This document shows, in pieces, positions 1 through 10,414 of a DNA stretch of 13,009 bases. The number at the start of each line of letters is the position of its first letter. Within the stretch, counting starts at the first letter, position 1. Below the pieces are notes generated by a model. The model was not told the origin of the DNA. It did no database searches and saw only the letters and a program-made list of their open reading frames with translations. A program made the translations under genes and the position numbers. This DNA is from Smittium mucronatum (Eukaryota > Kickxellomycota > Harpellomycetes > Harpellales > Legeriomycetaceae), in the NCBI GenBank assembly GCA_001953115.1, contig LSSL01005175.1, positions 1 to 13,009 on the forward strand, in the 5' to 3' direction.

Positions 1-66
1 GTCGCAGTCGGTAATTAGCAGTGATTCCCACCTAGTGGCACTGCGGATATTCCCAGAGAGCATTAA
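1..66. repeat. GC-richer terminal patch with hairpin and end-matching repeat
   Basis: This patch is clearly richer in G and C than the DNA after it. Positions 18-44 can fold: GCAGTG (18-23) pairs with CACTGC (39-44), and inside that CCAC (28-31) pairs with GTGG (35-38) around a CTA loop, leaving ATTC bulged. Positions 4-21 also match, in inverted orientation, the last 19 bases of the window (12991-13009): 15 of 18 aligned positions agree, the three differences are all transitions, and there is one single-base gap. I infer an edge of a dispersed repeat. A small piece of an exon cannot be excluded, and no reading frame was recognised. Confidence 0.4.
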
Positions 67-2085
67 TTTTATAAACTTATTTCTAGTTATATACAAATTT
101 GATATGTGTATTGCTAAACCTATTCTACCATTTATAATATCATTATACATAAATCAGCAGTCTATTACCCTAAATGTAACATCGTAAAATTTTGTCTAAT
201 ACAAATTAAGAGAATGTTTATTGCTCTTAAATGAATGCGAAGTAGTAATTAATAAGTTTTTATCCTAGTTTTATAAGATAAAAATCGTGACATCCATATA
301 TAAAAAAATTTCAAAAAAAATTAATATTTGGATTAAATTTAATAATTTCTTCCATTTCTCGTTAAAAGGGCTTTTTTTTGGTAAATATTTTGAAAATTAA
401 TGGTTAATGTGAGGAGATATACCTAAAAACATCTTGTAATACCATTTCTTTATAATTTATTATAAAATAGTCTTAATTATTGTTCTTTAGCATTTTTAAT
501 TTCGTAAATATTTCATTTCGCGTCTTTTTTTTTACCTCAAATAGAAACGCAATTCACAAATTATGTATTTCCACTATCTAAATACTAAAAAGATTTATTT
601 ATTATAGAACTTTCAGTGAATTTAAATTTATGAAATTTAGTATTTTATTTGTAATTAAACCAAAAAAATAAAATATTTTGAGCATTTAACTGTATTAATA
701 ATTAAAATATTATCATCATTTTTTTTAATAAATTGATTTCAAGTGCCCCCTTTTAGCAATAAAAGCAGAATGTATTATATTTTATTAATCAATTTTGCCT
801 AGTATATCGTGGTTTCTATTTTTTATAATTTTAACTAAAAGCTAATGTAGAAAATTCCAAAGCGATGAGAACAAGAGTTAATTATTTAAAATGTAAAAGA
901 TCTTTAATATATTAAGTAAAATTTGCCCAAAATAATGATATTATATTGGATGTTAGTTGAAGTTAGATTTTTTTCTATACCGAAATCATAAGATTTAAAA
1001 TTTCTTAAGTCCTATAATAAGCTGCTTTGTAATATAAATATGAGTATTTAATGTCTAATTAAATTTTTTGAGTTCACTAAAGTCGGGCTCACAAGATGCA
1101 GTTCGTTTTTCTTGGTGAGATTTTCTTGAAACACATGAAAATATCAGTTAACCAGCTTTCCTATTTTCAAATATTTCTCAGAAATTTTTTATCCTAGAAT
1201 TAATTTACCTTGTGGATAATCAATCCTCTTTAATTTTTTTCAGTAAAATTCGCCTCTTAATTCTTGTCATATATTAGAACTTTAAATAGTCCTTCCTAAA
1301 TGGGAATGGATTTATTTAGTAATTGGTTAAATCTATAAAAATATTTGTAAATATTTCTATGCTTTCCAAAGTTATTCTACAAATATTTCGATTTAAATTG
1401 AATAAATATTAAAATATATTAAAGAATTTCTGCACTATAATTTTTTGACTGGTATCAATTTCATGTATTCTTTTTAGAAATTTCGGCATAAGATCTTTTC
1501 CAAGAGTTTTAATTTTTAATAAAGCTATTTTGTTGACCTTATTTTAGATTTTGTATTTTAGTATCGTTTTTTTTAATTCTTCTCCAAAAAAATTTTAAAT
1601 TTACGTGCTCTGAATTTCAATAATAAAATATTAATTATAATTTCCTTTATCTCGAATCCATTAATATTTGATTTCTTTCCTAAAAAAATCCACGGCATTT
1701 AATTTTCATCAACTTGAAAAATTAATTTCATTAATTGAGTCTTTAGTTACAAGGCTAACTAAGGCCAATCTGATATAAATTATAACAGCTATTTTCCTTA
1801 TAAATATATTATGTTATGATTTACTAAATTAATCAGCTCCCCATCTCTGTAAATATTTATTTTTCTGTTAATAATAAATTCAGTTTAAAAAAATAATCAA
1901 AGCCACACCTCTGCTGCTCCTCAAAAATATATTACTTGAAAATTGCTTATTTTTTATCATAGGTTACAGATTTTCAGGAACTGACAGCTAGATATTATTA
2001 AGTACTTATTTTTATATTTATTAATTTAAAATAGTTATCGAATAAAGATATTTTATTGCTAAAGATTATTTTTTCAATAAAATCT
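67..2085. other. AT-rich non-coding stretch, nothing recognised
   Basis: About 2 kb of strongly AT-rich DNA with stop codons frequent in all frames. I see no open frame with protein-like composition, no RNA gene and no clear repeat. Slightly GC-richer patches at about 1080-1130 and 1900-1925 have no recognisable content. Intergenic or intronic DNA is the simplest reading. Confidence 0.7.
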
Positions 2086-2179
2086 AAAACTATATATACT
2101 TTTTCAAAAGTTATGAAAACACTATAAAATGCTATGAAATATTTTTCAAACACTAAAAAATACTATAAAGAATATTCTA
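2086..2179. repeat. Degenerate 31-bp tandem repeat, two to three copies
   Basis: Two adjacent 31-base units, 2118-2148 and 2149-2179, both begin AACACTA and continue with a shared pattern (AAAAT, then CTAT, then AA), agreeing at roughly 22 of 30 positions. The preceding 2086-2117 segment resembles them more weakly and may be a third, older copy. The array lies directly left of the palindrome cluster, so the whole 2086-2423 stretch is repeat-built. AT-richness raises chance similarity, which limits confidence. Confidence 0.45.
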
Positions 2180-2196
2180 GAGTAAAACCCTAAATG

Positions 2197-2220
2197 ATTA
2201 CTAATCAAACGATTAGTAAT
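2197..2220. repeat. Perfect 10-bp stem hairpin, 4-nt loop
   Basis: ATTACTAATC (2197-2206) and GATTAGTAAT (2211-2220) are exact reverse complements separated by AAAC. After one mismatch on each side the symmetry continues for two more base pairs. It opens the palindrome cluster. A perfect 10-bp stem with a tight loop is visible directly; its role (foldback, protein-binding dyad, or relic of a repeat) is unknown. Confidence 0.7.
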
Positions 2221-2229
2221 GATAATGGA

Positions 2230-2291
2230 ATTTGCGCAGCAAAAGTAATTTTTACAACACGTGTTGAAATTACCTAATCACAAGCGCAAAT
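2230..2291. repeat. 62-bp nested palindrome centred on CACGTG
   Basis: The centre is a perfect 12-bp palindrome, CAACACGTGTTG (2255-2266). Outer arms ATTTGCGC (2230-2237) and GCGCAAAT (2284-2291) are exact complements and exactly equidistant from the same centre. Middle arms GTAATTT (2245-2251) and AAATTAC (2267-2273) are complementary but shifted by three bases. The CpG-containing arms stand out in a region almost without CpG. The core hexamer CACGTG (2258-2263) is the classical E-box bound by bHLH factors such as CLOCK/CYCLE or Myc/Max. Regulatory use is inference only; this may simply be one unit of a repeat. Confidence 0.65.
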
Positions 2292-2303
2292 CAAAACATG
2301 AAT

Positions 2304-2332
2304 ATATTTCCCAAAATGTACTTTGGGAATAT
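2304..2332. repeat. Hairpin at the unit junction
   Basis: TTCCCAAA (2308-2315) pairs exactly with TTTGGGAA (2322-2329) around the six-base loop ATGTAC. The stem continues with ATAT on each side after a single-base bulge. It spans the junction between the two ~100-bp units, so each dyad in this cluster is separated from the next by another dyad. Confidence 0.6.
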
Positions 2333-2345
2333 TGCGCAGTAATTT

Positions 2346-2376
2346 GTAATTTTATACAACACGCGTATCAAATTAC
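2346..2376. repeat. Second, decayed copy of the central dyad
   Basis: GTAATTT (2346-2352) and AAATTAC (2370-2376) are exact complements, as in unit one, and flank CAACACGCGTATC. The CACGTG core of unit one is replaced by ACGCGT, itself a palindrome. Keeping the arms while the centre and outer arm change marks this as the homologous but weakened copy. Confidence 0.5.
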
Positions 2377-2383
2377 ATAATGA

Positions 2384-2397
2384 CATGATAAATCATG
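2384..2397. repeat. Short hairpin CATGAT/ATCATG
   Basis: CATGAT (2384-2389) and ATCATG (2392-2397) are exact complements around a two-base AA centre. It closes the palindrome cluster on the right. A short dyad like this could arise by chance; it is listed because of its position. Confidence 0.4.
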
Positions 2398-2423
2398 ACA
2401 CAAATATTTTTTCAAAAGTACTT

Positions 2424-2866
2424 ACCTAACAACTGGTTTTGTTTATTTGATCATCAAACATATTGAAGAAGACGAAGTTTAAATACCATGTGGCTATTTT
2501 CAAAATTTAAAATAATTTTTTAGTACCCAAAAGTAAAAGGTGATTTTTTTATATAAAAATTTGACTTTTTTCATACTATTGTTTCTTAATTTAAAAACTT
2601 ATTCACAAAATTTGTAAATAGCACCAAACTCTTTTTATTTTAATCCAGGAATAAAGTCTACGTCCTCAGAACTTTTTTATATCCCGTGGTATATTTTTTC
2701 TTTTTTTATATCTGTTTCACTTATTTAAATTCAGATATAACCATTGCTATTATAGCTTGAGCTTCAAAGTTATCAGTTGTATTTTATGTTTATCCATTAC
2801 AGATTTTTTGAAATTAAAAGTCATAATTAATGAAATATTTTTATTTTATTTAGCATTTTTTCGTCA
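2424..2866. other. AT-rich non-coding spacer
   Basis: Between the palindrome cluster and the long inverted repeat lie about 440 bases with no open frame, RNA gene or repeat that I can support. Possible weak extension of the long inverted repeat outward from 2867 is too AT-rich to judge. Confidence 0.6.
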
Positions 2867-3070
2867 CTAAATCTTGAATAAACAACACGAAATCTTATAT
2901 GCATAACTAAAATCCAACATTTATGAATAAATCTGTAATTCAAAAAAAAATTTTACCAATAAAACTGAGCCTCATAACTAAAATATTTTAAATTTTTTTA
3001 TTTGACGAAACGTCTAAGATTGATACAAATTTGTAATTTTTAGAAATTTTGATAATTTTTTCCTTGATAT
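2867..3070 (+). repeat. Long inverted repeat, left arm
   Basis: This arm is the diverged reverse complement of 4011-4217. The best block, 2961-2994 (begins AAAACTGAGCC), matches the complement of 4090-4123 at 33 of 34 positions. A second block, 2885-2914 (begins ACACGAAATC), matches the complement of 4170-4199 at 28 of 30. Further matched blocks surround AGATTGATA (about 3017) and TTTCCTTGATAT (about 3059-3070), in the same order as in the other arm. Weaker similarity may run inward to about 3105. Confidence 0.8.
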
Positions 3071-4010
3071 GCGATACATAAATGTGTTTAATTTTTGGTA
3101 TTAATAAAGGGAAAATTTTTCCAATACCCATAGCGTTAGTATTTATCTCATAAGCATAAAAAAAAAACAAATAAATCGCATAAATATGCATAAAATACAA
3201 ATTTCAACATTCAAATTTTTAACGTGAATATATTGACACTAAATGATATTTATTGCACTTCCTATGGCTTAATATCCATTATTAGAAAAAAATTACTAGT
3301 AATATTAAGATAATTGTGCTTATCAAAATTATTAAAAAATTTAATATGAGTATTTCGATAAAATATTTGACCATATGGATCAAATCTTGTTTAATAAATA
3401 ATTTTATTTACTTTCTAAAAGATTTTATACTATTTTTCTATTCTCCTATATCCCGTTTTTTTATCTCAAAACTACATCACTAGTTTTCCATATTTTGTGA
3501 TATATTATAATATTTTAGAAATTAGTTTAGTTTATTAGTCTCCAGAGTTAAAAAAACTAATTTAATAAACAAAAAGCTTAGATACCTATTTAAAATATCT
3601 CATAAAAACTTTACATCTATCCTAAATCTATTATGATATCCAGTTACATTATTTCTGGTAAACCTAAATTTTAATAAGATCTTCCAGAGTAATATAAGGT
3701 CTATTATTATTTATATTTTATATTTAAGTGATTATAGGAATGCAATAAAATATCTATTCCTTTTGAAAGTGAAAATAATGTGATAATTTCAAGAAGTTTA
3801 GTGAGATATTTTTTGATTTTATTAGATATTTGTTTACAGAAAATATGAATTTAATTTAACTGTTAAAAACAGCAGGATTTTTTTTTTTTTTTGATTTAGC
3901 CGTACGACATTATTTGAAATTTTTTTAGGTTTTAATTATGATTTTACCATAAAAAAACTCGAGTTTATTTTAATCTCGATTACTATCAAAACTTATGTGC
4001 AGCTATTTAA
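3071..4010. other. Spacer between inverted arms
   Basis: About 940 bases of AT-rich DNA without a supported gene. It contains a run of 15 T (3878-3892). Short open frames touching this stretch are low-complexity and rich in Ile, Lys and Phe, as expected from composition alone. Whether the spacer belongs to the same element as the arms cannot be told from one copy. Confidence 0.6.
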
Positions 4011-4217
4011 GGAATATCAGGAAATAAATCATTGAATTTCGTAAAAAATACAAATTTTTATCAATCTTCGACATTTCTTCTAATAAAGTAATTTAAAATA
4101 TTTTAGTTATGAGGCTCGGTTTTAGTGGTGAAAAACTCTAAGAATAACTGATTTTATTGAAGAATATAAGATTTTAGTGATGCGTATAAGATTTCGTGTT
4201 TTTTTACAAGAATTTAG
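4011..4217 (-). repeat. Long inverted repeat, right arm
   Basis: This arm is the inverted partner of 2867-3070, with the same blocks in mirrored order and small insertions or deletions between them. The inner end matches around GGAATATCAGGAAAT (4011-4025). The outer end matches at ATTTAG (4212-4217) against CTAAAT (2867-2872). Divergence is spread along the arm, so the two copies are old or under no constraint to pair. Confidence 0.8.
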
Positions 4218-6030
4218 ATAAATTTACATTTTTTCATTTTCATTTTTATTATTTTATTTATCAAAAAATTTTGGAAAAAAAAATAAGATAATACAAAATT
4301 CTATAAGTAACTACCCTAATATATATTTATTTTTTAAAAAAATGATTTAAATTTTATTAAATATATTTATTGTAGATGAAAAAAAATAAGATCATATCAT
4401 ATGCAGAAAAAGTAAATATGTATTAAAAAAATTTAAGTGAATAAACTTATTTCTGCTATTTGTAAAAAAAATGAACAGAAAAATTATCAGGTTTGTAAAA
4501 GATAAGCTTTTTCAGTACTACTAAATCATATAAAATTTATTTACTACATTCAGTTAATAAAAACCACATTTTTTTAAAAAAAAAATTTAAAAAATAAAAA
4601 GTAGCGGATTTATATGCTACTGAATGTTCTGATTCTCGATCTTACTTTTTTAAAAGCTTATTCCAATAAACATTCAATATAAATGATTAAAATTAGTACA
4701 TAAATCTTATCACTGCCCTAAAAATATTATTTATAACTATTTTATAAAAAAATCATCAATATTGACATTTCAGGTATAATTTTCTAGTTAAATGGCAAGC
4801 ATTAACTTGACACTGATGCCTTTTGGTATAATTTTTGACAACTAAGCTATGAGTTGCAGGATTAGAACTCCAGGCGTACTATATTAATGCATTTTCATTA
4901 TAAATATTATAAAAGTGTCATTTATTTGAATTTACCGTCGTATTAATTAATAACGGAGTTATTGTTTAAACCCTATAATACTAATTTTTTAGAGTTTTTT
5001 ATATGAGAACAATAAGGAACAATGTTTATGTTACGGTGCTAAAAGTTACAGATTTGTGAAAATTATGATGAAGAATTTATACATTTTTTATAATTTATTT
5101 AATTTCTTGCATGAAATACATTTAAAACGGGTTACCAGGAAAAATTTTGCTTTTTTTGTTTTTTTAGCGATTCATATTGTTATAATTGTACAAAGTCAAT
5201 ATTTTTTCTATTTTTTCATGTAAATATTTATTTAAAAGCTAGTTTATTAACTCGGTATTGTTGAAAAAATGGTTAATTACATTTTCAAAACAAAATTATG
5301 AAAAATTAGTTATAATTATCATTTATTATAAAAGATTATCGTATATATTAACTAATATGACAATATTTATTATTCTAGCCTAATAAAACAATCAAATATC
5401 GTTAATAATATGCTTTAATGTGATAATTAAAATTTTAAACCTAAAATTATTATTATTATTTTATTCGTTTGATTTAAACTTTTAAAAAAAAATTATCGAA
5501 ATATGCAAATTATTATTTAATAATATTAAAATATAACCAAAACTCTTCGAAAAATATTTTTTTTGTGCTTATAATATAATTTATTTATGCCATATTTTTT
5601 TAATATGTTTTTTTTCTAAAGTCACAAACTCCTCTTGAGAATTAAATTAAATTTAAAATAATTATATCTCATTTCTATCTAAACTTGCTTTCAAGATTCA
5701 GGATAAAAATTATAATTTTGAGCTGGTAGAATTTAGTTTATTGTATAATATAAGACGTTAAAAAACAAATTATTCTTAGTTATTTATAGCCTCCATTCTT
5801 TATTATCTGATATTATTATTATTTTCTAGACTCTTTCACCTCCAGCTTGTCAAGAAATCATAATAATTAAATTTACACAAATATGTTTGTAGGTTTGAAA
5901 AAATTAATTAATAGAAAGTTGGTTTTTAAGTTTAAATCTGAAATAGCAATAATATTTGCCAAGATATTTTTAATAAAAAATTCATAGAAAATAAAAAAGT
6001 TAAGAAAATAAAACTGATTTTTCATTTTTG
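4218..6030. other. AT-rich non-coding stretch
   Basis: About 1.8 kb without a supportable gene. A slightly GC-richer patch at about 4785-4880 holds the direct repeat GGTATAATTTT (about 4772 and 4825), but no tRNA fold or open frame. Short ATT-trinucleotide runs near 5447-5460 and 5812-5822 are simple repeats. Confidence 0.65.
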
Positions 6031-6163
6031 GACCCTTTTTCTGATTCAATTTGTTTTTTTATTTCAAAAAAAAAACAAATATAACATGGTAAAATGAAAT
6101 CTGACGAATAATTTTTTGTTTTTTTTTCGGATTTTTTTATTATATTCGCATGCGAAAAGGGTC
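6031..6163. mobile_element. Possible tiny MITE-like inverted-repeat segment
   Basis: GACCCTTTTTC (6031-6041) and GAAAAGGGTC (6154-6163) are inverted matches of ten bases, with one extra T on the left, framing 133 bases. Inside are a perfect 12-bp hairpin stem, ATTTG plus T-run (6049-6060) against A-run plus CAAAT (6069-6080), and a perfect CpG-containing palindrome TTCGCATGCGAA (6145-6156). No clear target-site duplication was found. The ends are short, so this may be a chance arrangement of pyrimidine and purine tracts. Confidence 0.3.
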
Positions 6164-9100
6164 TATTAAAATTAAACGATTCTGTTTTATTGTAAAATTG
6201 AGAATATTTCAGTATTAATTCTTTTTTCAATACATTTTTTTATTCGTAACACGAAACTTGAATAAAAAACAGATAATTAATTGAAATAATGTTTTCTTCT
6301 ATAATACTTTGTGCCACTAAAGCACAGCCAAGCTATTTAATCGATAAAAATAACCTTAAATATGTGTTTCAAAATTCTTTTTACGTTATTCTCATAAATA
6401 TTAGTCATTTTATTTAATCAGAAAGTTATAAATTTATTTAAAAATATTTTTATGGATAAAGGGATAAAAAATTTTAAATTTTTTTTTTAGTAAAAAGTTT
6501 TGTCCTAAATTAAAAATATTTTTTGAAAAAAATATGATACAACATTTACATGAAAATAATAATTTTTCAAAAAGTGAGGGAATGTTTTTATTTTTTAAAC
6601 TTTTATTAGAAAGAAAAATTTATGACATAATGATTACTAAGGAAACGGAATAAATACTTGTTGTATTATGCTAAGAAGGAGTTTAAACGAAAAAAACTAG
6701 TTGGACCTTTATTTTTGGTCAATGTAAATTTTTAACACCAAATCTAAAATCTTCTTTTTAGATATATAGTATTTATTTTAAAATATAAATTAAAAAAATG
6801 GGAGGATAATTGGGAAATTGGTATATTTAATGTTTTTTTCGGGAAAATTCTAAAGATAAAACGTTAGGGTGTGTGTGGAATGAAGATCTGCAGGAAATTT
6901 TGTCTAATTTTTTTATCTTATTAACCTCTATATTAAAAAACGCTTTCTTATAAAAATAATTTTTTCATGCAAAAAATGCATATTTTTTTAATATTTTTCA
7001 AAATTGAATTTTTTTCTGACGAAAATTGGTTTAAATGTCTCTCAGATGAAATTTCTAGTTGGTCTTCAGTCATTTCACCTAATAGGAAATGTATAAAAAA
7101 AATATTTAATACCTTTCATTTCGTATAACAAATAATTTCGATTCGTGTTCTTTAGATAGATCATTAAAATTAGAGATTTCGTAGATATGATTTTGTTTTA
7201 TTTTTCCTATCACCAGGATTTTTTTTAATATTAAAAATTTAAATCTAGTATAATTTTGATTTACTATAAAAATTTTTTTTTTAAATAAAAGTTGATTTAT
7301 CCAATTTAGGATAAATTTTTTTGGATGAGACAAACGCCCCTATAACACGAATTTTATTTTTATAAATTAAAATGAATTCTTTACATATATAAGATGGCAG
7401 TTTTTAGATACAAAATTTACATTCTTATATCAAATAATATTAATTAACAATATATGGGCAATATATTTGCAATTTTTTTAACTGAATAATAAAATATGAA
7501 TAATAAGAATGGTTAATAAATATCTTCTAATTTATGAAGAATTCGACTTATTTTTTTCAGCTTCGGTAATCTTAATACATTTCTACTATCGTTCTAAATT
7601 TGGTGTTAAACATTTTCTCAGCCAATAATAAGTAGAAAATATTGCGTAAAATATTACTATTTTTCTCTTTTGTGAAACAATAAAATATAAATCAATAATT
7701 TTTTTAGGTTAAAATCAAATTGATAAAAAAATTGGTAAATTGATGGAAAATTGAAAAAATATATATATAATATTTATATTGATACAAAATTAGATAATCA
7801 CTTCTATTTTTGATACACCTTTGGTCAATTTTGTACAAATAATTAATAAAAATATCTAATTTGTTAAAAAATCCCTTTTTATGCGTCTAAATTACTAAAT
7901 AAAACTTGATACTATGCAATAAAAAAAGATATTAGTTTTTCCAGTTATATTTATATATTAAGACTTAATATAAAATTTAATATTCGAATTTAATTTAAAA
8001 GAGTATTAAATATTATTTAACATTTTAAAATTTAAATTTGATAAATATTTCTCAACTTTACAATCGATATACAATTTTCCCTTAAATTTACATAAATAAA
8101 ACTATAATAGAAATTAACCAATATTATGAATTTTGATTAAAATTATGAGCACGACTATAAAATTAAAAATTTTAAAATTAAGTCTTGTAAATTATTTTAG
8201 ACAATATAATGATGCAGAAATAAAAAAAAAATTACGACATCTATCTTAAAAATTGTTTGATATTAATTAATATAATTCTATGTATACAAGGTCTACAGAC
8301 ATTCAGAAAAATTAATTGATATACAGATATAGAAATATATTAAAAATATAAAATCTAAATCTAAATTGGAGGTAACAAGTTTCATAAGGAAATGAAACAA
8401 AATAATTGAATAAAGATGTTAAAATCGATAGAAAAAATTCATTTTATAATGAGTAACTACAATAAAAAATAAAATAAACACAATATGCCTTCGAAAAATT
8501 TGACTGAATATGTAAATCGCTTAAAAATTAGAAATTATAAATCGTGATTAATCATAAATATGCAGAAATAATTACTTCATTGTATTTTTTTATTGTTATA
8601 TAGAAAAAAAGCATTATTTGGTTTATTTATGTGATCAGTGTATTTTATAACACCTTTTTAAAAATTATATAGAAATCAAAATACTTATTAACTGTGAAAG
8701 GCTAATTAATTTTTAAAAAGAGTCAAATAAGTTGCAAATAGATTCTAAATAAAAATTATCATAATTGGTCACTCTATCATAATTTTTGGATTTTCTTATT
8801 TAAACGGGGTTTTAATTCTCTCAGAAATCATCATTGTGTTCAATGAATCTTGTAAAAACTATTTTTAGTTATTAAATGAAATAAGCAATAAGATTTCCAA
8901 ATTTCATATTTTTTTCAAATCGACTCATATAATTATAGACTCTCCTGCTAATATAACTCGAGTTTTTCAAGAATTCAGTCAGATTTTAAGAGGATACACC
9001 ATTATTATCATTTATGCAGAAACATTGAAAAAGATATAAAACCAGCCCCAAAAGAGTTCGGAAATGAAATATTTGACGATATAAAATTTCTCCAACTTTC

Positions 9101-9597
9101 GAACCCAAAAAAGAATTTCGATATGCTAACTAAACTGCTTATCAAAAACTTTCTTTTTTTAGAAATATCGATACTTTCATATAAAAAATTTTTAAACCCA
9201 TTATATATACAAATTCAAATCAGTATTAAGTACCCACAATTTATGGAACCAGTACTGATAACTGTCTTGAAAATTTTAATCTGAAAATTAAAAAAGAAAA
9301 TATGAATTCGAAGATAGTTGATACATATATTTTCACGATAAAATTCATTATAATAATATCTGAAATATAATTAAAAATAAACCCTAATTTTAAATATTCC
9401 GGATACAAGAAAAATATACCCACTTCAAGTTTTTTGGATTTCTACTCATAATTGTTTTATAGAGGAAAGTTAGATGAAAAATAAATATTATGAAAACATA
9501 TGTTTTAAATAAAATTACTTAATATAAACACTTAATACAAATAACTGGTTACTTTCAGAGCGAATGTGGAATTTTTTGGAAATTATTATTTATTGAT
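6164..9597. other. AT-rich non-coding stretch
   Basis: About 3.4 kb with no protein-like open frame, RNA gene or promoter that I can support. The only structured item is a pair of 16-base inverted matches, 6731-6746 and 7595-7610 (TAAATTTGGTGTTAAA in the latter), agreeing at 15 of 16 positions with weak similarity beyond. AT dinucleotide runs near 7758-7770 are simple repeats. Confidence 0.6.
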
Positions 9598-9620
9598 AGC
9601 TTCTAAGGATCTTAGAAGCT
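9598..9620. repeat. Perfect hairpin, 10-bp stem with GAT loop
   Basis: AGCTTCTAAG (9598-9607) and CTTAGAAGCT (9611-9620) are exact reverse complements separated by GAT. The stem has four G-C pairs, unusual for this background. No T-run, open frame or repeat partner adjoins it, so a terminator reading is unsupported. A protein-binding dyad or repeat relic is possible. Confidence 0.6.
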
Positions 9621-10059
9621 GAAAAGACGTAATATTCTGCAACTTTAATTGCAATGAGCTTAAAAAATGCTAACACGATTTTTATTATTTAAAACCTCTT
9701 CATGAAATTGGATTAATTTATGCTAAAATTCTTTAAATCCGAAAAAAAGGAGAATATAAAGCATATAAGAAAAAATATTTCTTAAATAATTTTTTTTTTA
9801 TGTTTCCAGTTTAGTTTATTTCTCAAATTATTCATTCAAATCAATCTAGCATATAAAATATGAATTGTATTCTAATCATTACATTTAAAAAAAATATTCT
9901 ATCTCTCAATTTTGGAGAAATAAAAAAAAAAAAAAATTAAATCTAAATTTTAAATAATATAATAAAAATAAATACAGTCATTTAAGCACAATGGCTATTA
10001 TTTATTTTCAGTATTTGCTTAATAAAATATGTGCTATTAGTATTTAAACCTATTTATGA
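9621..10059. other. AT-rich non-coding stretch
   Basis: About 440 bases with nothing recognisable apart from a run of 15 A (9922-9936). This run could be a simple repeat or the tail of an old retroposed copy, but no body sequence supports the latter. Confidence 0.6.
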
Positions 10060-10298
10060 CCTGTGGGTGTGTTTTACAGTATATTAACTCGCGGCGAATC
10101 TCTAGGATGTGATAGATTATCAATGACAGTCTATTATCCTCATTACTCTATCAATATTTACGGCACTGACCCCACCTATTTAATAATTTGATCCTCTCAA
10201 TGTATATATATGTGGGTAATATGGATCTTGAAATTTAATTTGTGCCGCGACAGGTTTTTTATCTATCATAATAGTACAAATTTAAAACTTATGTGGAT

Positions 10299-10304
10299 TT
10301 TATT
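10299..10304 (-). promoter_or_regulatory. AATAAA polyadenylation-like signal, minus strand
   Basis: AATAAA on the minus strand lies about 110 bases past the possible stop codon at 10415, a fitting distance for a short 3' UTR. In DNA this AT-rich the hexamer is frequent by chance, so it supports the exon model only weakly. Confidence 0.2.
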
Positions 10305-10414
10305 TATATTGAGTGAAGTGGATTCTCTGTACAGTTAAAATGTTATAAAATCTTGCTTCTAAACTTCTGTTGTGAGGTCAAAGATGAGGCGACACTAAGT
10401 GCACTATAGCTATT

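Larger units (their letters stand above)
2232..2423 (+). repeat. Tandem duplication, two ~100-bp units
   Basis: Two head-to-tail units start with TTGCGCAG (2232 and 2332). Both continue through GTAATTTT, ACAACACG and AAATTAC and end near GTACTT (2318-2323 and 2418-2423), a period of 100 bases with small shifts of one or two bases. Unit one carries the nested CACGTG dyad. In unit two the centre is ACACGCGTA and the outer GCGCAAAT arm is not present. The units have clearly diverged, so this is an old duplication or two neighbouring copies of a satellite-like repeat. Confidence 0.6.
2867..4217. mobile_element. Candidate non-autonomous foldback-type element
   Basis: Two diverged inverted arms of about 205 bases enclose about 940 bases without coding capacity. 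This is the form of a non-autonomous foldback or long-TIR transposon, or of two inverted copies of one dispersed repeat. No transposase or reverse-transcriptase fragment is visible in the spacer. I could not identify a convincing target-site duplication, because the outer edges fade into AT-rich sequence. If transcribed across both arms, the RNA could form a ~200-bp imperfect duplex, so an endogenous hairpin-RNA source is an alternative reading. Confidence 0.4.

Noticed and set aside
2988..3200. 70-codon minus-strand open frame
   Set aside because: It overlaps the left arm of the inverted repeat, is dominated by Ile, Lys, Tyr and Phe as AT-rich DNA predicts, and has no recognisable motif.
4840..4880. 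tRNA-like string around GATTAGAACTCC
   Set aside because: It recalls a T-arm or B-box, but no complementary T stem, anticodon arm or acceptor stem could be built on either strand.
6000..6230. 76-codon minus-strand open frame
   Set aside because: It spans the A/T-tract segment and the MITE-like ends; low-complexity Lys/Ser/Phe content and no splice or promoter support.
7106..7333. 75-codon minus-strand open frame
   Set aside because: Ile/Lys/Phe/Asn-rich composition expected from base content alone; no motif and no neighbours.
9050..9105. Inverted pair GAGTTCGGAAA / CTTTCGAACCC
   Set aside because: Only partly complementary, with mismatches inside the arms; within chance expectation.
9241..9423. 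60-codon minus-strand hydrophobic open frame
   Set aside because: The hydrophobic look follows from T-rich codons; no signal-peptide layout, splice signals or homology recognised.
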